Assembly (NCBI GenBank): GCA_011525915.1
Contig: WYBM01000028.1
Location: forward strand, 1 to 64,000
Reading direction: 5' to 3'
Length of the DNA: 64,000 bases
Source of the DNA: Ardenticatenaceae bacterium
Lineage (GTDB): Bacteria > Chloroflexota > Anaerolineae > Promineifilales > Promineifilaceae
The number at the start of each line of letters is the position of its first letter. The stretch's first letter is position 1. Shown piece after piece: positions 22,286-30,600 of the stretch. A model generated the notes under the pieces. That model was given only the letters and a program-made list of their open reading frames with translations, made no database searches and was not told the origin of the DNA. The position numbers and the translations under genes were made by a program.

Positions 22286-22666
22286 ATGGAATTTGACTTC
22301 AAATCATTGGGGCGGCCCATGAACCAGCCCAGCAAGGATCTAGACCGCTTTCCTGCGCCGGCACAGGTGACGGTGGTACGCTTTACCTCTGACGAGCTGA
22401 CCAGTTTTTGCCCGGTGACGGAACAGCCAGATTTTAACACAGTAGAGATTGAATACGCGCCAGATAAGTGGTGTGTAGAGAGTAAAAGCCTCAAACTGTA
22501 CCTATGGACGTTTCGTGAGGAGCGCATCTTCGGCGAAGGATTGGCAGCCACCATTGCCCAGGACCTTTTTACGCAGCTGCAGCCGCATTATTGCCAGGTG
22601 ACGCTGCACCAACATGTTCGGGGTGGTATGCAAATGACGGCCGTGGCCGAAGTGCGTAAGCCGTAA
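22286..22666 (+). CDS. queF: NADPH-dependent 7-cyano-7-deazaguanine (preQ0) reductase
   Basis: QueF reduces the nitrile of preQ0 to preQ1, the last free-base step of queuosine synthesis. The 126-residue length matches the short, unimodular (YkvM-type) class. The thioimide-forming Cys is in SFCPVTEQPDF (about residue 42) and the QueF motif is ESKSLKLYLWTFRE (about residues 65-78). QHVRGGMQ near the end is part of the substrate site. The start has CAGGAGAG about 8 bases upstream. It is the first gene of the cluster and follows a possible preQ1-type RNA element. Confidence 0.94.
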   Translation: MEFDFKSLGRPMNQPSKDLDRFPAPAQVTVVRFTSDELTSFCPVTEQPDFNTVEIEYAPDKWCVESKSLKLYLWTFREERIFGEGLAATIAQDLFTQLQPHYCQVTLHQHVRGGMQMTAVAEVRKP

Positions 22667-22715
22667 TTCGCATGGCTGGGTCACGGCACACAGATAACGG
22701 ATCAAGGAGAGAACC

Positions 22716-23393
22716 ATGGTAGATTCGGTGGCCATTGTCAGTGGTGGTATGGACAGCGTAACGCTGCTGCATTATCTAGTGAAACAAGAGCAGTTAAAGC
22801 CGGCGGTCATCACCTTTGTGTATGGGCAGAAGCATGCGAAAGAGGTGGCGCTGGCTCAGGCCCAGGCCCAGTTATTAGGGTGTGATCCGCCTTTGGTGTT
22901 AAATTTGGCTGTGTTACGGCCGTTGTTTGCCCACTCCGCCCTGGTAGATGTGGACACGGCCGTGCCTGACGTTTTAGATGTGATGGGTGACCCCCAGCCG
23001 CCTACTTACGTGCCCAACCGTAACATGATCTTCCTGGCATTGGCGGCGGCTTATGCTGAGACCCACGGCGTCGCCGACATCTACTACGGTGCGCAGCGAC
23101 ACGATATTTATGGCTATTGGGATACCACCCCCCAATTTCTGGAAAGCTTAAACCATGTTTACAGCCTCAACCGCACATTACCCATCCAGATCAAAGCCCC
23201 TTTTGTGCGGTATACCAAAACAGACATTTTGCGCCTGGGGGTGAAACTGAAGGTAGATTACGCCCAGACATGGTCTTGTTACCAAGGCCAGGCGGCGGCG
23301 TGCGGCCGCTGCCCTACCTGTGCCGAACGTTTGCAGGCATTTGCTGAGGTAGGTCTAGAAGATCCCCTGCCTTATCTCATAGGCAATCGGTGA
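22716..23393 (+). CDS. queC: 7-cyano-7-deazaguanine (preQ0) synthase
   Basis: QueC activates 7-carboxy-7-deazaguanine with ATP and uses ammonia to form the amide and then the nitrile preQ0. The 225-residue protein has the PP-loop SGGMDSVTLL at the N-terminus, YVPNRNMIFLALAAAYAE in the middle and the zinc knuckle SCYQGQAAACGRCPTCAER near residues 188-206. It follows queF by 49 bases with AAGGAGAG before its ATG. An amidotransferase gene follows downstream (see 23556). Confidence 0.94.
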   Translation: MVDSVAIVSGGMDSVTLLHYLVKQEQLKPAVITFVYGQKHAKEVALAQAQAQLLGCDPPLVLNLAVLRPLFAHSALVDVDTAVPDVLDVMGDPQPPTYVPNRNMIFLALAAAYAETHGVADIYYGAQRHDIYGYWDTTPQFLESLNHVYSLNRTLPIQIKAPFVRYTKTDILRLGVKLKVDYAQTWSCYQGQAAACGRCPTCAERLQAFAEVGLEDPLPYLIGNR

Positions 23394-23435
23394 CATTACC
23401 AAGGGCGCGTTTACAATTAATTTGGTGTTTTAAAG

Positions 23436-23508
23436 TGATCAGTAGCCAGTTGGCAGTGATCAGTTGCGTGTTCTTCTGAACTGATGACTGATTACCTGGC
23501 AAAAGTCC
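23436..23508. repeat. CAGT-heptad hairpin repeat, copy D
   Basis: CAGTAGCCAGTTGGCAGTGATCAG on the left (as overlapping CAGT words) and ACTGATGACTGATTACCTGG on the right form an imperfect hairpin in the gap between queC and the amidotransferase gene. Confidence 0.65.
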
Positions 23509-23555
23509 AAAGTTGTTTTTGAACGAACCCCAAGTAGGGATGGCTGTTCCTAACC

Positions 23556-24227
23556 ATGTGTGGCATATTTGGCATCGTTTCCTTAGAACAAGAGCCCCAG
23601 GCCGCCTTTGTGGCCCTGGCAGAGTTAAACAAGGCCCGTGGGAACCGGGGCTTTGGCGGTTTGTGGGGTGATGGTGACGTGCTTAGCCGTTTTCGGCAGC
23701 CACAGCCTTTTGACCCGACCCTGGTGCCTGCACAAGCGGCCCGTGTGCAGTTGGGGCACATTCGCGCCCCTACCGGGCGGCAGTCCACGGCCGTCAGCGA
23801 CGTACACCCGTTTTCGGCACCCTGTGGCTGGCTGGCTCACAATGGGCTGCTGTTAAATCATGCGCAGTTTCCCCAGTGGCAGGTAGACACGGCCGTGATG
23901 GTGGACTCTACCTTTATCCTGGGAGGCATCCAGGCCCATGTGACGGCCGGATTGGCGCTGCCAATGGCTATTCGTCAGACGGTGGAAAAGCTGCAGGGGC
24001 AGCAGGCGTGTTGGCTGTGGGCCAAGCCAGAAGGTGCGCTTTACTTGTGGCGGGTCATGGCGCCGGTATACATCGGCCATGGCCACGGCCGTTTTGTCTT
24101 TTCTAGCGTCAAGCATGAAACTGCCAATGAGCGCCTGGCTGAAGGGGTGATTTTTCGGCTCGATCCCCATAACTTGACATTTGCAGCCTGCGAAACGTTT
24201 TCGTTTTACTCGCCATATCGGGCATAA
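23556..24227 (+). CDS. Stand-alone class II glutamine amidotransferase
   Basis: This 223-residue protein opens with MCGIFGIVSLE, so Cys2 becomes the N-terminal nucleophile of an Ntn-type glutaminase. QLGHIRAPT and GWLAHNGLLLNH are the Arg/Asn-containing glutamine-binding segments of the GATase II fold. There is no synthase domain attached (no asparagine synthetase, PurF or GlmS half). It lies between queC and queD, and QueC needs ammonia, so I infer it feeds ammonia to QueC. Archaeal Gat-QueC fusions give a precedent for the pairing. Direct evidence is lacking. It could also act on another acceptor. A CAGT hairpin separates it from queC. Confidence 0.8.
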   Translation: MCGIFGIVSLEQEPQAAFVALAELNKARGNRGFGGLWGDGDVLSRFRQPQPFDPTLVPAQAARVQLGHIRAPTGRQSTAVSDVHPFSAPCGWLAHNGLLLNHAQFPQWQVDTAVMVDSTFILGGIQAHVTAGLALPMAIRQTVEKLQGQQACWLWAKPEGALYLWRVMAPVYIGHGHGRFVFSSVKHETANERLAEGVIFRLDPHNLTFAACETFSFYSPYRA

Positions 24228-24237
24228 GGGTATAGAT

Positions 24238-24594
24238 ATGTACACAATCAGCAAACAATTTCACTTTTCTGCCAGTCATCAGTTAGATGGCTTACCGCCA
24301 GACCACCAGTGCGCCCGGCTACATGGCCATAATTATGAGGTAGAATTGATATTACAGTCAGAAACTTTGGATTCCTATGGATTTGTGGTTGATTATCTGG
24401 CGCTGCGGCCGTTTAAAGCGTACCTGGATGAATTCCTGGATCATCGCCACCTGAATGATGTGCTGCCTTTCCCCTCTACCGCCGAAAATATCGCCTGTCA
24501 TTTGTATGCCTGGGCCAAAGAGCGCTGGCCGCAAGTTACGGCCGTGCGTATCAGCGAAACGCCGCGCACCTGGGCGGAGTTTCGCGAATCATGA
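24238..24594 (+). CDS. queD: 6-carboxy-5,6,7,8-tetrahydropterin synthase
   Basis: QueD turns dihydroneopterin triphosphate (made by FolE) into 6-carboxytetrahydropterin. The start is the ATG at 24238 (MYTISKQFHFSASHQL); the longer frame overlaps the previous gene. At 118 residues it has the zinc ligands HQL (residue about 15), RLHGHNYEVE (two His) and the active-site DYLALRP / DHRHLND and PSTAENIACHLY blocks of the PTPS-like family. The Cys before the HGHN block (HQCARLHGHNY) marks the QueD type. It overlaps queE by four bases, so the two are translationally coupled. Confidence 0.93.
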   Translation: MYTISKQFHFSASHQLDGLPPDHQCARLHGHNYEVELILQSETLDSYGFVVDYLALRPFKAYLDEFLDHRHLNDVLPFPSTAENIACHLYAWAKERWPQVTAVRISETPRTWAEFRES

Positions 24595-25262
24595 GTACCT
24601 ACCCCGTCAATGATCTTTACACGTGTGTTCAGGGTGAAGGTGTGCAAACTGGTGTGGCCATGGTGCTGCTGCGGCTGCATGGGTGTGCCGTGGGCTGCCC
24701 TTTTTGTGACACCCAAGAGACGTGGTTGGTGGATGCGGCTAATGAAGTAGAAACAATGGCCGCCGCCGCCGGCGCCAATGCCCGGTACGTTTATTTGTCT
24801 GCGGCACAGATTGCCCGTTTGATCCAGGTCAACCACCCTGGGCCGAAGTGGGTGTTGGTGACAGGAGGGGAACCAGCTCAGTATGATTGTGGTCCGCTGG
24901 TGGCGGCCCTCCATCAGATGGGCCTGAAAGTGGCGCTGGAAACCAGCGGCACAGAAGCCGGGCATGTCGGTGCCGGGTTTGATTGGGTGTGTGTGTCGCC
25001 TAAATTGAATATGCCGGGTGGTAAGGTGATCCGGCCAGAAGCGCTGGCCGTGGCTGATGAAGTGAAACATGTGGTAGGCCGCCCCCGTGATATTGAAGCA
25101 TTAGATGCCTTGTTAACGGCCGTGCCCTTAAAGGATGATGTACAAATCTGCCTGCAGCCGATGAGTGTCAGTCAGAAAGCTACAGCATTATGCCTGGAAG
25201 TGGTGCAAAAACGGGGGTGGCGGCTGAGCGTGCAAACACACAAATACATAGGGGTCAAATAA
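24591..25262 (+). CDS. queE: 7-carboxy-7-deazaguanine synthase (radical SAM)
   Basis: QueE contracts the pterin ring of the QueD product to form 7-carboxy-7-deazaguanine, the QueC substrate. The 223-residue protein has CVQGEGVQTG near the N-terminus, the cluster motif GCAVGCPFCDT (CX3CX2C, residues about 30-40), VTGGEPAQYD for SAM binding, and LETSGTEAG and SPKLNMPGG downstream. QICLQPMS is also characteristic. It is the last gene of the queuosine-precursor unit. Only the tRNA-inserting and later enzymes (tgt, queA, queG/queH) are missing from the window. Confidence 0.93.
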   Translation: MSTYPVNDLYTCVQGEGVQTGVAMVLLRLHGCAVGCPFCDTQETWLVDAANEVETMAAAAGANARYVYLSAAQIARLIQVNHPGPKWVLVTGGEPAQYDCGPLVAALHQMGLKVALETSGTEAGHVGAGFDWVCVSPKLNMPGGKVIRPEALAVADEVKHVVGRPRDIEALDALLTAVPLKDDVQICLQPMSVSQKATALCLEVVQKRGWRLSVQTHKYIGVK

Positions 25263-25282
25263 AGCCGATGTTCTAACCTCTC

Positions 25283-27448
25283 TCAGGGGGTACACCCACC
25301 TGGGAAATGATCGTCTGGGTCTATAAAAAGTTGGCCAGAAGCTTCTGTTTGTGTAACGTCATCAATCACCCGAATTTCGTGATTGTAATTAACGCAGCGG
25401 CGCGCCTGCACAAAGTGCGTAAAGGGGCCGGCGCCGCGATATTCGGCGGCTTGGCCGCCCGGCAAGTCAAACACAAAGACGGTAAAACTGCCGGTTTCGT
25501 TGCTGCCATCAATGTAAGGGAAAATAGTGACCTGGCAGCGCCAATCAGGCCCATTGCCGGGGTAATCACACGATTCTACGGCAAAGGTATAAGCGGCACG
25601 GCCCTGCACGACGGGCGAAGTTGGCGTTGCCGGTGGGGTGGGGGTGCGTGTAGGGGTGGCAGTCTGGCGGGGCACCACCTGAAAAGCAAAGGTCAGGGGC
25701 GGCCCAAAGGGATCGCCTTCAGGAGTAACCAACTGCCAGGCGCTTTCGTAGGTTCCGGTAGTAGCTGGAGAGGTAAATTCGGCGGTCAGGGTCACATCAT
25801 CACCGGGCGCTACGGCCGTGTCTAGCACTACCGGGTCGCCCTCATACCCGAACGTTTCGCCCTCTGTGTATGACCAGGTTAAACCTTCTGGCCAGGGACA
25901 GGAGCCGTTGTTAGCCAGCACCCAGCGCACTGTAAAGCTGGTGCTGGGAAAGACGGCGTTGGAAGTGGTGTTTCCACGAGCCACCAATGATAACGTTGCC
26001 TCCGGTGCACAGCTTGCCAGGAAGGTGGCTGTGGCGTCTACGGTGGGGCTGGGTGAAGGGGATGGCGTTTTGGTCGGCGTCGGCGTCTGGCTGGGCGTGC
26101 TGGTGGCTTCCGCCTCTTTGGTTAAATCCATGGCTAATTCGGCAAACTGGGTGGCGACCAGGTCTGGCTCTTCTGTCGCTGTTGCTTCTTCGGGTGGGGC
26201 TGTAGGTGTCGGGGTGTTGGTCTCATCCACCACGGCAATCACCACGGGGAGTTCGGTTGGCTCCGGGTCCTGGCCGCCAATGATACCGGTGGCAACTAAG
26301 GCACCGCCAATGAGCGCTAGCAGCAGCACAGCCCCAACGGCGTACGCCCAGACCGGCATTTTGCGGTCAGAACCAGCCGCTGGAGGAGAGACAACGGTTT
26401 GGGCATCTGTTGGCGGGGCCACGGCCGTTTGCTCAACTGGCGGTTGGACGACAGTTTGCGGCTGGCTGGCGGCCACGGCCGTATGCGCGGCTACGGTCAT
26501 ACCGGCGGTGGTAAAGTCAGGGGTTGCGGCCGTAGCCTTAGCGGCCGGATTGACGGTGGTAGACGCTTTGGGCCCGGCCCAGTTAACGGCGCGCAGCGCC
26601 GCCGCCATCTCTGCTGCCGTCTGGAAGCGCTCTTCCGGGTTTTTGGCCATCGCCTTCAAAATAGCATCTTGCAAATCCAGTGGAATGTCAGGGTTAAAGG
26701 TCACCGGTGCCGGTGTGGGTTCGTTGACATGTTTCATCACCACCGCCAGGGGTGTATCGGCGGCAAAGGGCAGTTGGTTGGTCACCATCTGGAACAGCAG
26801 CACCCCCAGCGAATAAATATCAACACGTTCATCCCCGGGTTTACCCAACGCCTGTTCCGGTGACATATAGGAAGGTGTGCCAATAAGGGCGCCGGTGGCG
26901 GTGAACGTCATAGACTGGTCACCCATCAGCTTCACAATGCCAAAGTCTGTTAATACCGCCTGGCCTGTGTCCTTGCGCAGCATAATATTGGCCGGCTTAA
27001 TGTCCCGGTGAATCATGCCTCGCCGGTGCGCATACGCCAGAGCGTCGGCGATGTCGGCCATCATTTTGACGGATTGTTCCAGGGAAAAAGTGGCGCTGCT
27101 TTCAACCTGTTCTTCTAACGTTTGTTTTAACGTACCGCCGTCAATGAACTCCATGACCAGATAATAACTGTCCTGACCATAAATATCGAAGTCAAAAACG
27201 CGCACAATATTGGGATGGCTCAAGGCGGCCATGGCCCGCGCTTCCCGCTTAAAGCGCTGTAAAAAGTCGCCTTCAGCGCTCAGGAAGGTGTGCATCACTT
27301 TGATGGCTACATAACGGTCCAGGCTTTCCTGGTAGCCTTTATAAACTTCGGCCATGCCACCGCGGCCCAGCCGCTCTTCAATTTTATACTTGCCGATGGT
27401 TTTACCAGTTAAGGTGTCTTCCATAGTTGTATCTGTAGCCCCTGTCAT
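25283..27448 (-). CDS. Membrane Ser/Thr protein kinase with NBR1-type Ig domain
   Basis: This 721-residue kinase is of the PknB type. The kinase domain (about residues 20-285) has the glycine loop LGRGGMAEVYKG, VAIKVM, the catalytic HRDIKPANIML, the DFG segment LTDFGIVK and GTPSYMSPEQAL. A Thr/Ala/Pro linker follows, then one membrane helix (about 368-390). Outside the membrane a Thr/Pro-rich stalk leads to a domain (about 485-595) with TSFTVRWVLANNGSCPWPEG, typical of the NBR1 Ig-like fold found in Chloroflexota. A further C-terminal domain has four Cys. It probably senses an outside ligand. A perfect palindrome, TTCAGGCCT-N15-AGGCCTGAA, overlaps the start codon and may be an operator. No Shine-Dalgarno is visible. 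Confidence 0.9.
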   Translation of the reverse strand: MTGATDTTMEDTLTGKTIGKYKIEERLGRGGMAEVYKGYQESLDRYVAIKVMHTFLSAEGDFLQRFKREARAMAALSHPNIVRVFDFDIYGQDSYYLVMEFIDGGTLKQTLEEQVESSATFSLEQSVKMMADIADALAYAHRRGMIHRDIKPANIMLRKDTGQAVLTDFGIVKLMGDQSMTFTATGALIGTPSYMSPEQALGKPGDERVDIYSLGVLLFQMVTNQLPFAADTPLAVVMKHVNEPTPAPVTFNPDIPLDLQDAILKAMAKNPEERFQTAAEMAAALRAVNWAGPKASTTVNPAAKATAATPDFTTAGMTVAAHTAVAASQPQTVVQPPVEQTAVAPPTDAQTVVSPPAAGSDRKMPVWAYAVGAVLLLALIGGALVATGIIGGQDPEPTELPVVIAVVDETNTPTPTAPPEEATATEEPDLVATQFAELAMDLTKEAEATSTPSQTPTPTKTPSPSPSPTVDATATFLASCAPEATLSLVARGNTTSNAVFPSTSFTVRWVLANNGSCPWPEGLTWSYTEGETFGYEGDPVVLDTAVAPGDDVTLTAEFTSPATTGTYESAWQLVTPEGDPFGPPLTFAFQVVPRQTATPTRTPTPPATPTSPVVQGRAAYTFAVESCDYPGNGPDWRCQVTIFPYIDGSNETGSFTVFVFDLPGGQAAEYRGAGPFTHFVQARRCVNYNHEIRVIDDVTQTEASGQLFIDPDDHFPGGCTP

Positions 27449-27480
27449 TCAGGCCTATAATATTAAACAACAGGCCTGAA
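27448..27480. promoter_or_regulatory. Operator-like palindrome at the kinase start
   Basis: The perfect 9-bp arms TTCAGGCCT and AGGCCTGAA are separated by 15 AT-rich bases. On the gene strand the spacer contains TATTAT, eight bases before the ATG, so the site could cover a -10 box of a nearly leaderless transcript. Confidence 0.45.
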
Positions 27481-27526
27481 CCTGGCTAGTATACTCAGTT
27501 TTACAGCAAAGAGTAAATGGCATGCA

Positions 27527-28594
27527 TCACGCATCAGGTGTCATATTCTTGACACCTGCCCTCTCAAGACCAGTCACTTTTAGCTGCCCACACCCAGCGG
27601 CAATATCAATGCCGCGCCGCTGGCGCACAGTACTGGGAAGGCCGTATTGGGTAAGAATGCCCTGGAACTGTTTGACCGACGGCCGTGACGTTGGCTGCCC
27701 CCCATACCCTGGTGTCGGATTTAAAGGAATAAGGTTGACATGAGCATCCACCGTCTGTAGAAGCTGGCCCAGAGCGTGGGCCTGCACGGTCGAATCATTT
27801 TTGCCTTCAATCAGCGTCCACTCGAAAAAAATGTGCCGGTTGCGCTTTTGCGTGTAATAACGGCAGGCGTCCATTAAGTCGGCCAGCGGCCAGCGGCGGG
27901 CCGGGGGCACCAGTGCCTGCCGTTCAGCGTCGGTGGCCCCATGCAGGCTCACAGCCAGGCGAATCTGCCGATCTTCGTCAGCCAGGCGCAGGATGCCGGG
28001 CACAATGCCCACGGTGCTGAGGGTGATATGTTTGGGGGCAATGGCCAGGCTTTTGGGATGGGTGAGAATGTCTATGGCCGTCATGGTGTTTTCGTAGTTG
28101 TGCAGCGGTTCACCCATCCCCATAAGGACGATATTGCGCAGCCGCTCACCCTTCTGCTGTAAGCATTGGTCAATGTAAAGCGCCTGGGTCACAATTTCTC
28201 CTGGCGTCAGGTGACGGGTAAACCCCATCTGCCCGGTGGCGCAAAAGACACAGCCCATGGCACAGCCCACCTGCGTGCTAAGGCAGGCTGTTGCCCGGCC
28301 TTTGAAGCGCATCAAGACGGTTTCAATGGTCTGCCCGTCAGGCAAGCCCAGTAGAAATTTGCGGGTAAAACCGTCGCTGCTGTCGGTGGCCAGTTGTGTT
28401 GTCAGGGGGTGTACGGCCGTGTCTGCGGCTAACTTTTGGCGCAGCTCTGGACGCAGCTCAACCATCTCTGCTACCGACTGCACACGCCGCTGGTAGAGGT
28501 ATGCCCACAGACGGTCGGCATGGTAGCGGCTGTAGCCCCAGGCTGCCAACAGGCTTTCTAGGTCGGGCAGACTCAAATCATACAGGTTAATCAT
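27527..28594 (-). CDS. rlmN: 23S rRNA (A2503-C2)/tRNA methyltransferase RlmN
   Basis: RlmN methylates C2 of A2503 in 23S rRNA and of A37 in some tRNAs by a radical SAM, ping-pong mechanism. The 355-residue protein has the cluster motif GCAMGCVFCATG (CX3CX2C), the resolving Cys segment ACLSTQVG, NIVLMGMGEPLHNYE and the C-terminal methyl-carrying Cys in RRGIDIAAGCGQL. The gene stands alone, divergent from the RNB nuclease gene with 104 bases between the starts. Confidence 0.95.
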   Translation of the reverse strand: MINLYDLSLPDLESLLAAWGYSRYHADRLWAYLYQRRVQSVAEMVELRPELRQKLAADTAVHPLTTQLATDSSDGFTRKFLLGLPDGQTIETVLMRFKGRATACLSTQVGCAMGCVFCATGQMGFTRHLTPGEIVTQALYIDQCLQQKGERLRNIVLMGMGEPLHNYENTMTAIDILTHPKSLAIAPKHITLSTVGIVPGILRLADEDRQIRLAVSLHGATDAERQALVPPARRWPLADLMDACRYYTQKRNRHIFFEWTLIEGKNDSTVQAHALGQLLQTVDAHVNLIPLNPTPGYGGQPTSRPSVKQFQGILTQYGLPSTVRQRRGIDIAAGCGQLKVTGLERAGVKNMTPDA

Positions 28595-28698
28595 GAGGGT
28601 GATTGTAACGAGGTTAAGCGGTGGATGCCAACGGCCGTCAATGGTGTGTTATGGCCGATGACAGATGACGGTTTACCGTTTACGGATACAATAAGCCT

Positions 28699-30516
28699 AT
28701 GCCTGAAACCGAATTACAGCGAGATAGCCTCATTTTTTACAAAAACCAGCCGGGACGTATTACGCAAACGGGGAAAAAGATCGAAATTGAAATGGCTGAC
28801 AGCAGCCGCCTCAGCGTACGGCCTAAAGATGTCATACTGCTGCATCCCGGTCCGTTGCCAAGCTTGAGCCACTTAAAGCCCCCAGTGGGTGATCTGGAGA
28901 CCGCCTATGAATTGTTGGCTGGGGAAACGACCACGCTGGCTGACCTGGCGGTATTGGCATTTGGTGACTTCACGCCGCAAACAGCCTGGGCCGTGTGGCA
29001 GCAGGTGGAGGATGGCTTATACCTGCATGGTACGCCGGAGGCGGTTGTGGTGCGTACAGCCGCCCAAACAACCCAGATTCGTGCTGACCGAGAGGCCAAG
29101 GCCGCCAACGAACAGCAGTGGCATGACTTTTTAGGGCGCCTGCAGGACGGCCGTTACCAGCCCGAAGATACCGGCCATCTCCAAGAAGTTGTGGCCCTGG
29201 CCTACCAGCAGCGGGAGGGGTGCAAGGCTTTACGCGCTTTAGGACAGGCAGAAACACCAGAGCAAGCCCACGCCCTCTTGCTAAAGATTGGCTATTGGGA
29301 TGAGTTGGTCAACCCTTACCCGCAGCGCCTGGGCCTGCCTACCTCAGTGCCTGATCATGCCATCAGGCCATTGCCTGAAGAAGAGCGCCGTGACCTGACG
29401 CACCTGTTGGCCTTGGCGATTGATGATGAAGACAATAAAGACCCAGATGATGCGCTTAGCCTGGACGGTGACCGGTTGTGGGTACATGTGGCTGATGTTG
29501 CCGCCCTGGTGCCGCCCGGCAGCCCGGCCGACGAGGAAGCGCGCGCCCGTGCCGCCAACCTATACTTGCCAGAAGGAACCGTTCCCATGCTGCCGCCGGT
29601 AGTCACCGATCTGTTGGGGTTAGGGTTGGCCGATGTGTCCCCAGCATTGTCTTTTGGCCTGGACTTTGATGCCCAGGGCGGCATCGCTGGGGTGGAGATT
29701 GTGCCCAGTTGGGTGCGGGTGACACGCCTGACGTATCCCCAGGTGGAAGCACGATTAACAGAAGCGCCGTTTGCCCGTTTATTGGCCCTGGCACGGCAGT
29801 ATGAGGAGCGCCGCCGCCGTAATGGAGCCATCTCTATTTCTTTGCCAGAGGTAAAGGTGTGGGTGGAAGAAGGGGAGGTGATCATACGGCCGTTACCCCC
29901 GCTGCGCAGCCGTGATCTGGTGCGTGAAGCCATGCTCATGACCGGTGAAGCGGTGGCCCGTTATGCCCTGCAGCACACCATTCCCCTGCTGTTCACCATT
30001 CAAGATGCGCCTGATACCGATGAACGTGAACCGCTGCGGCCGTCAGAAATGCTGGCCCTGCGCAAAAAGCTGCAGCGCAGCCAGCAAACGTCTACCCCAG
30101 GTTTGCACGCCGGGCTGGGCATGAATTTATATGTGCAGGCCACCAGCCCCCTGCGTCGTTATCTGGACCTGGTGGTTCATCAGCAGCTGCGTGCCCACCT
30201 GCGCGGTGAACCAGTTTTGGATACCCCGGCCATCATCGCCCGGGTGGGGGCCGCCGACGCCGTTATTAGCAGTGTGCGCACCGCTGAACGTCTGTCTAAC
30301 ACCCATTGGAAGCTGGTGTACCTGTCACAAAATCCAGGCTGGGAGGGTGAAGGCATTATCCTTGACCAGCGTGGTAACCGCAGCGTGGTCTTGCTGCCTG
30401 ATCTGGAACTAGAAACGGAGCTGTATATCAAAGGCAATCCCCCTCTGGACAGCGTCGTTTCCGTGGTGTCAACCGGGGTTGACCTGCCCCGACGGGAGGC
30501 GCACTTTCGAGTATAA
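28699..30516 (+). CDS. RNB-domain 3'-5' exoribonuclease (RNase II/R family)
   Basis: The 605-residue protein has an N-terminal small beta-barrel-like region with LIFYKNQPGRITQTG, a helical linker, and the RNB catalytic domain from about residue 230. The active-site acidic cluster is IDDEDNKDPDDALSL, followed by WVHVADVAALVPPGSPAD and LYLPEGTVPMLPP. YVQATSPLRRYLDLVVHQQL near residues 477-497 is the family's RNA-clamping segment. It is shorter than RNase R and lacks a basic C-terminal tail. The ATG follows TACAAT by six bases, so the mRNA may be leaderless. The role is probably mRNA or rRNA fragment turnover. Confidence 0.9.
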   Translation: MPETELQRDSLIFYKNQPGRITQTGKKIEIEMADSSRLSVRPKDVILLHPGPLPSLSHLKPPVGDLETAYELLAGETTTLADLAVLAFGDFTPQTAWAVWQQVEDGLYLHGTPEAVVVRTAAQTTQIRADREAKAANEQQWHDFLGRLQDGRYQPEDTGHLQEVVALAYQQREGCKALRALGQAETPEQAHALLLKIGYWDELVNPYPQRLGLPTSVPDHAIRPLPEEERRDLTHLLALAIDDEDNKDPDDALSLDGDRLWVHVADVAALVPPGSPADEEARARAANLYLPEGTVPMLPPVVTDLLGLGLADVSPALSFGLDFDAQGGIAGVEIVPSWVRVTRLTYPQVEARLTEAPFARLLALARQYEERRRRNGAISISLPEVKVWVEEGEVIIRPLPPLRSRDLVREAMLMTGEAVARYALQHTIPLLFTIQDAPDTDEREPLRPSEMLALRKKLQRSQQTSTPGLHAGLGMNLYVQATSPLRRYLDLVVHQQLRAHLRGEPVLDTPAIIARVGAADAVISSVRTAERLSNTHWKLVYLSQNPGWEGEGIILDQRGNRSVVLLPDLELETELYIKGNPPLDSVVSVVSTGVDLPRREAHFRV

Positions 30517-30600
30517 TGTAACGCATCAATACGACTATGCGACCTGAAATGGCGATGAAGGAAGAAATAGACTTACCTCTCCCAAAGAAGGATGACAAAC

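Noticed and set aside
25818..26816. 332-residue plus-strand open frame
   Set aside because: It is antisense to the Ser/Thr kinase; the low-complexity Ser/Ala/Val content comes from the kinase's Thr/Pro-rich linker read backwards.
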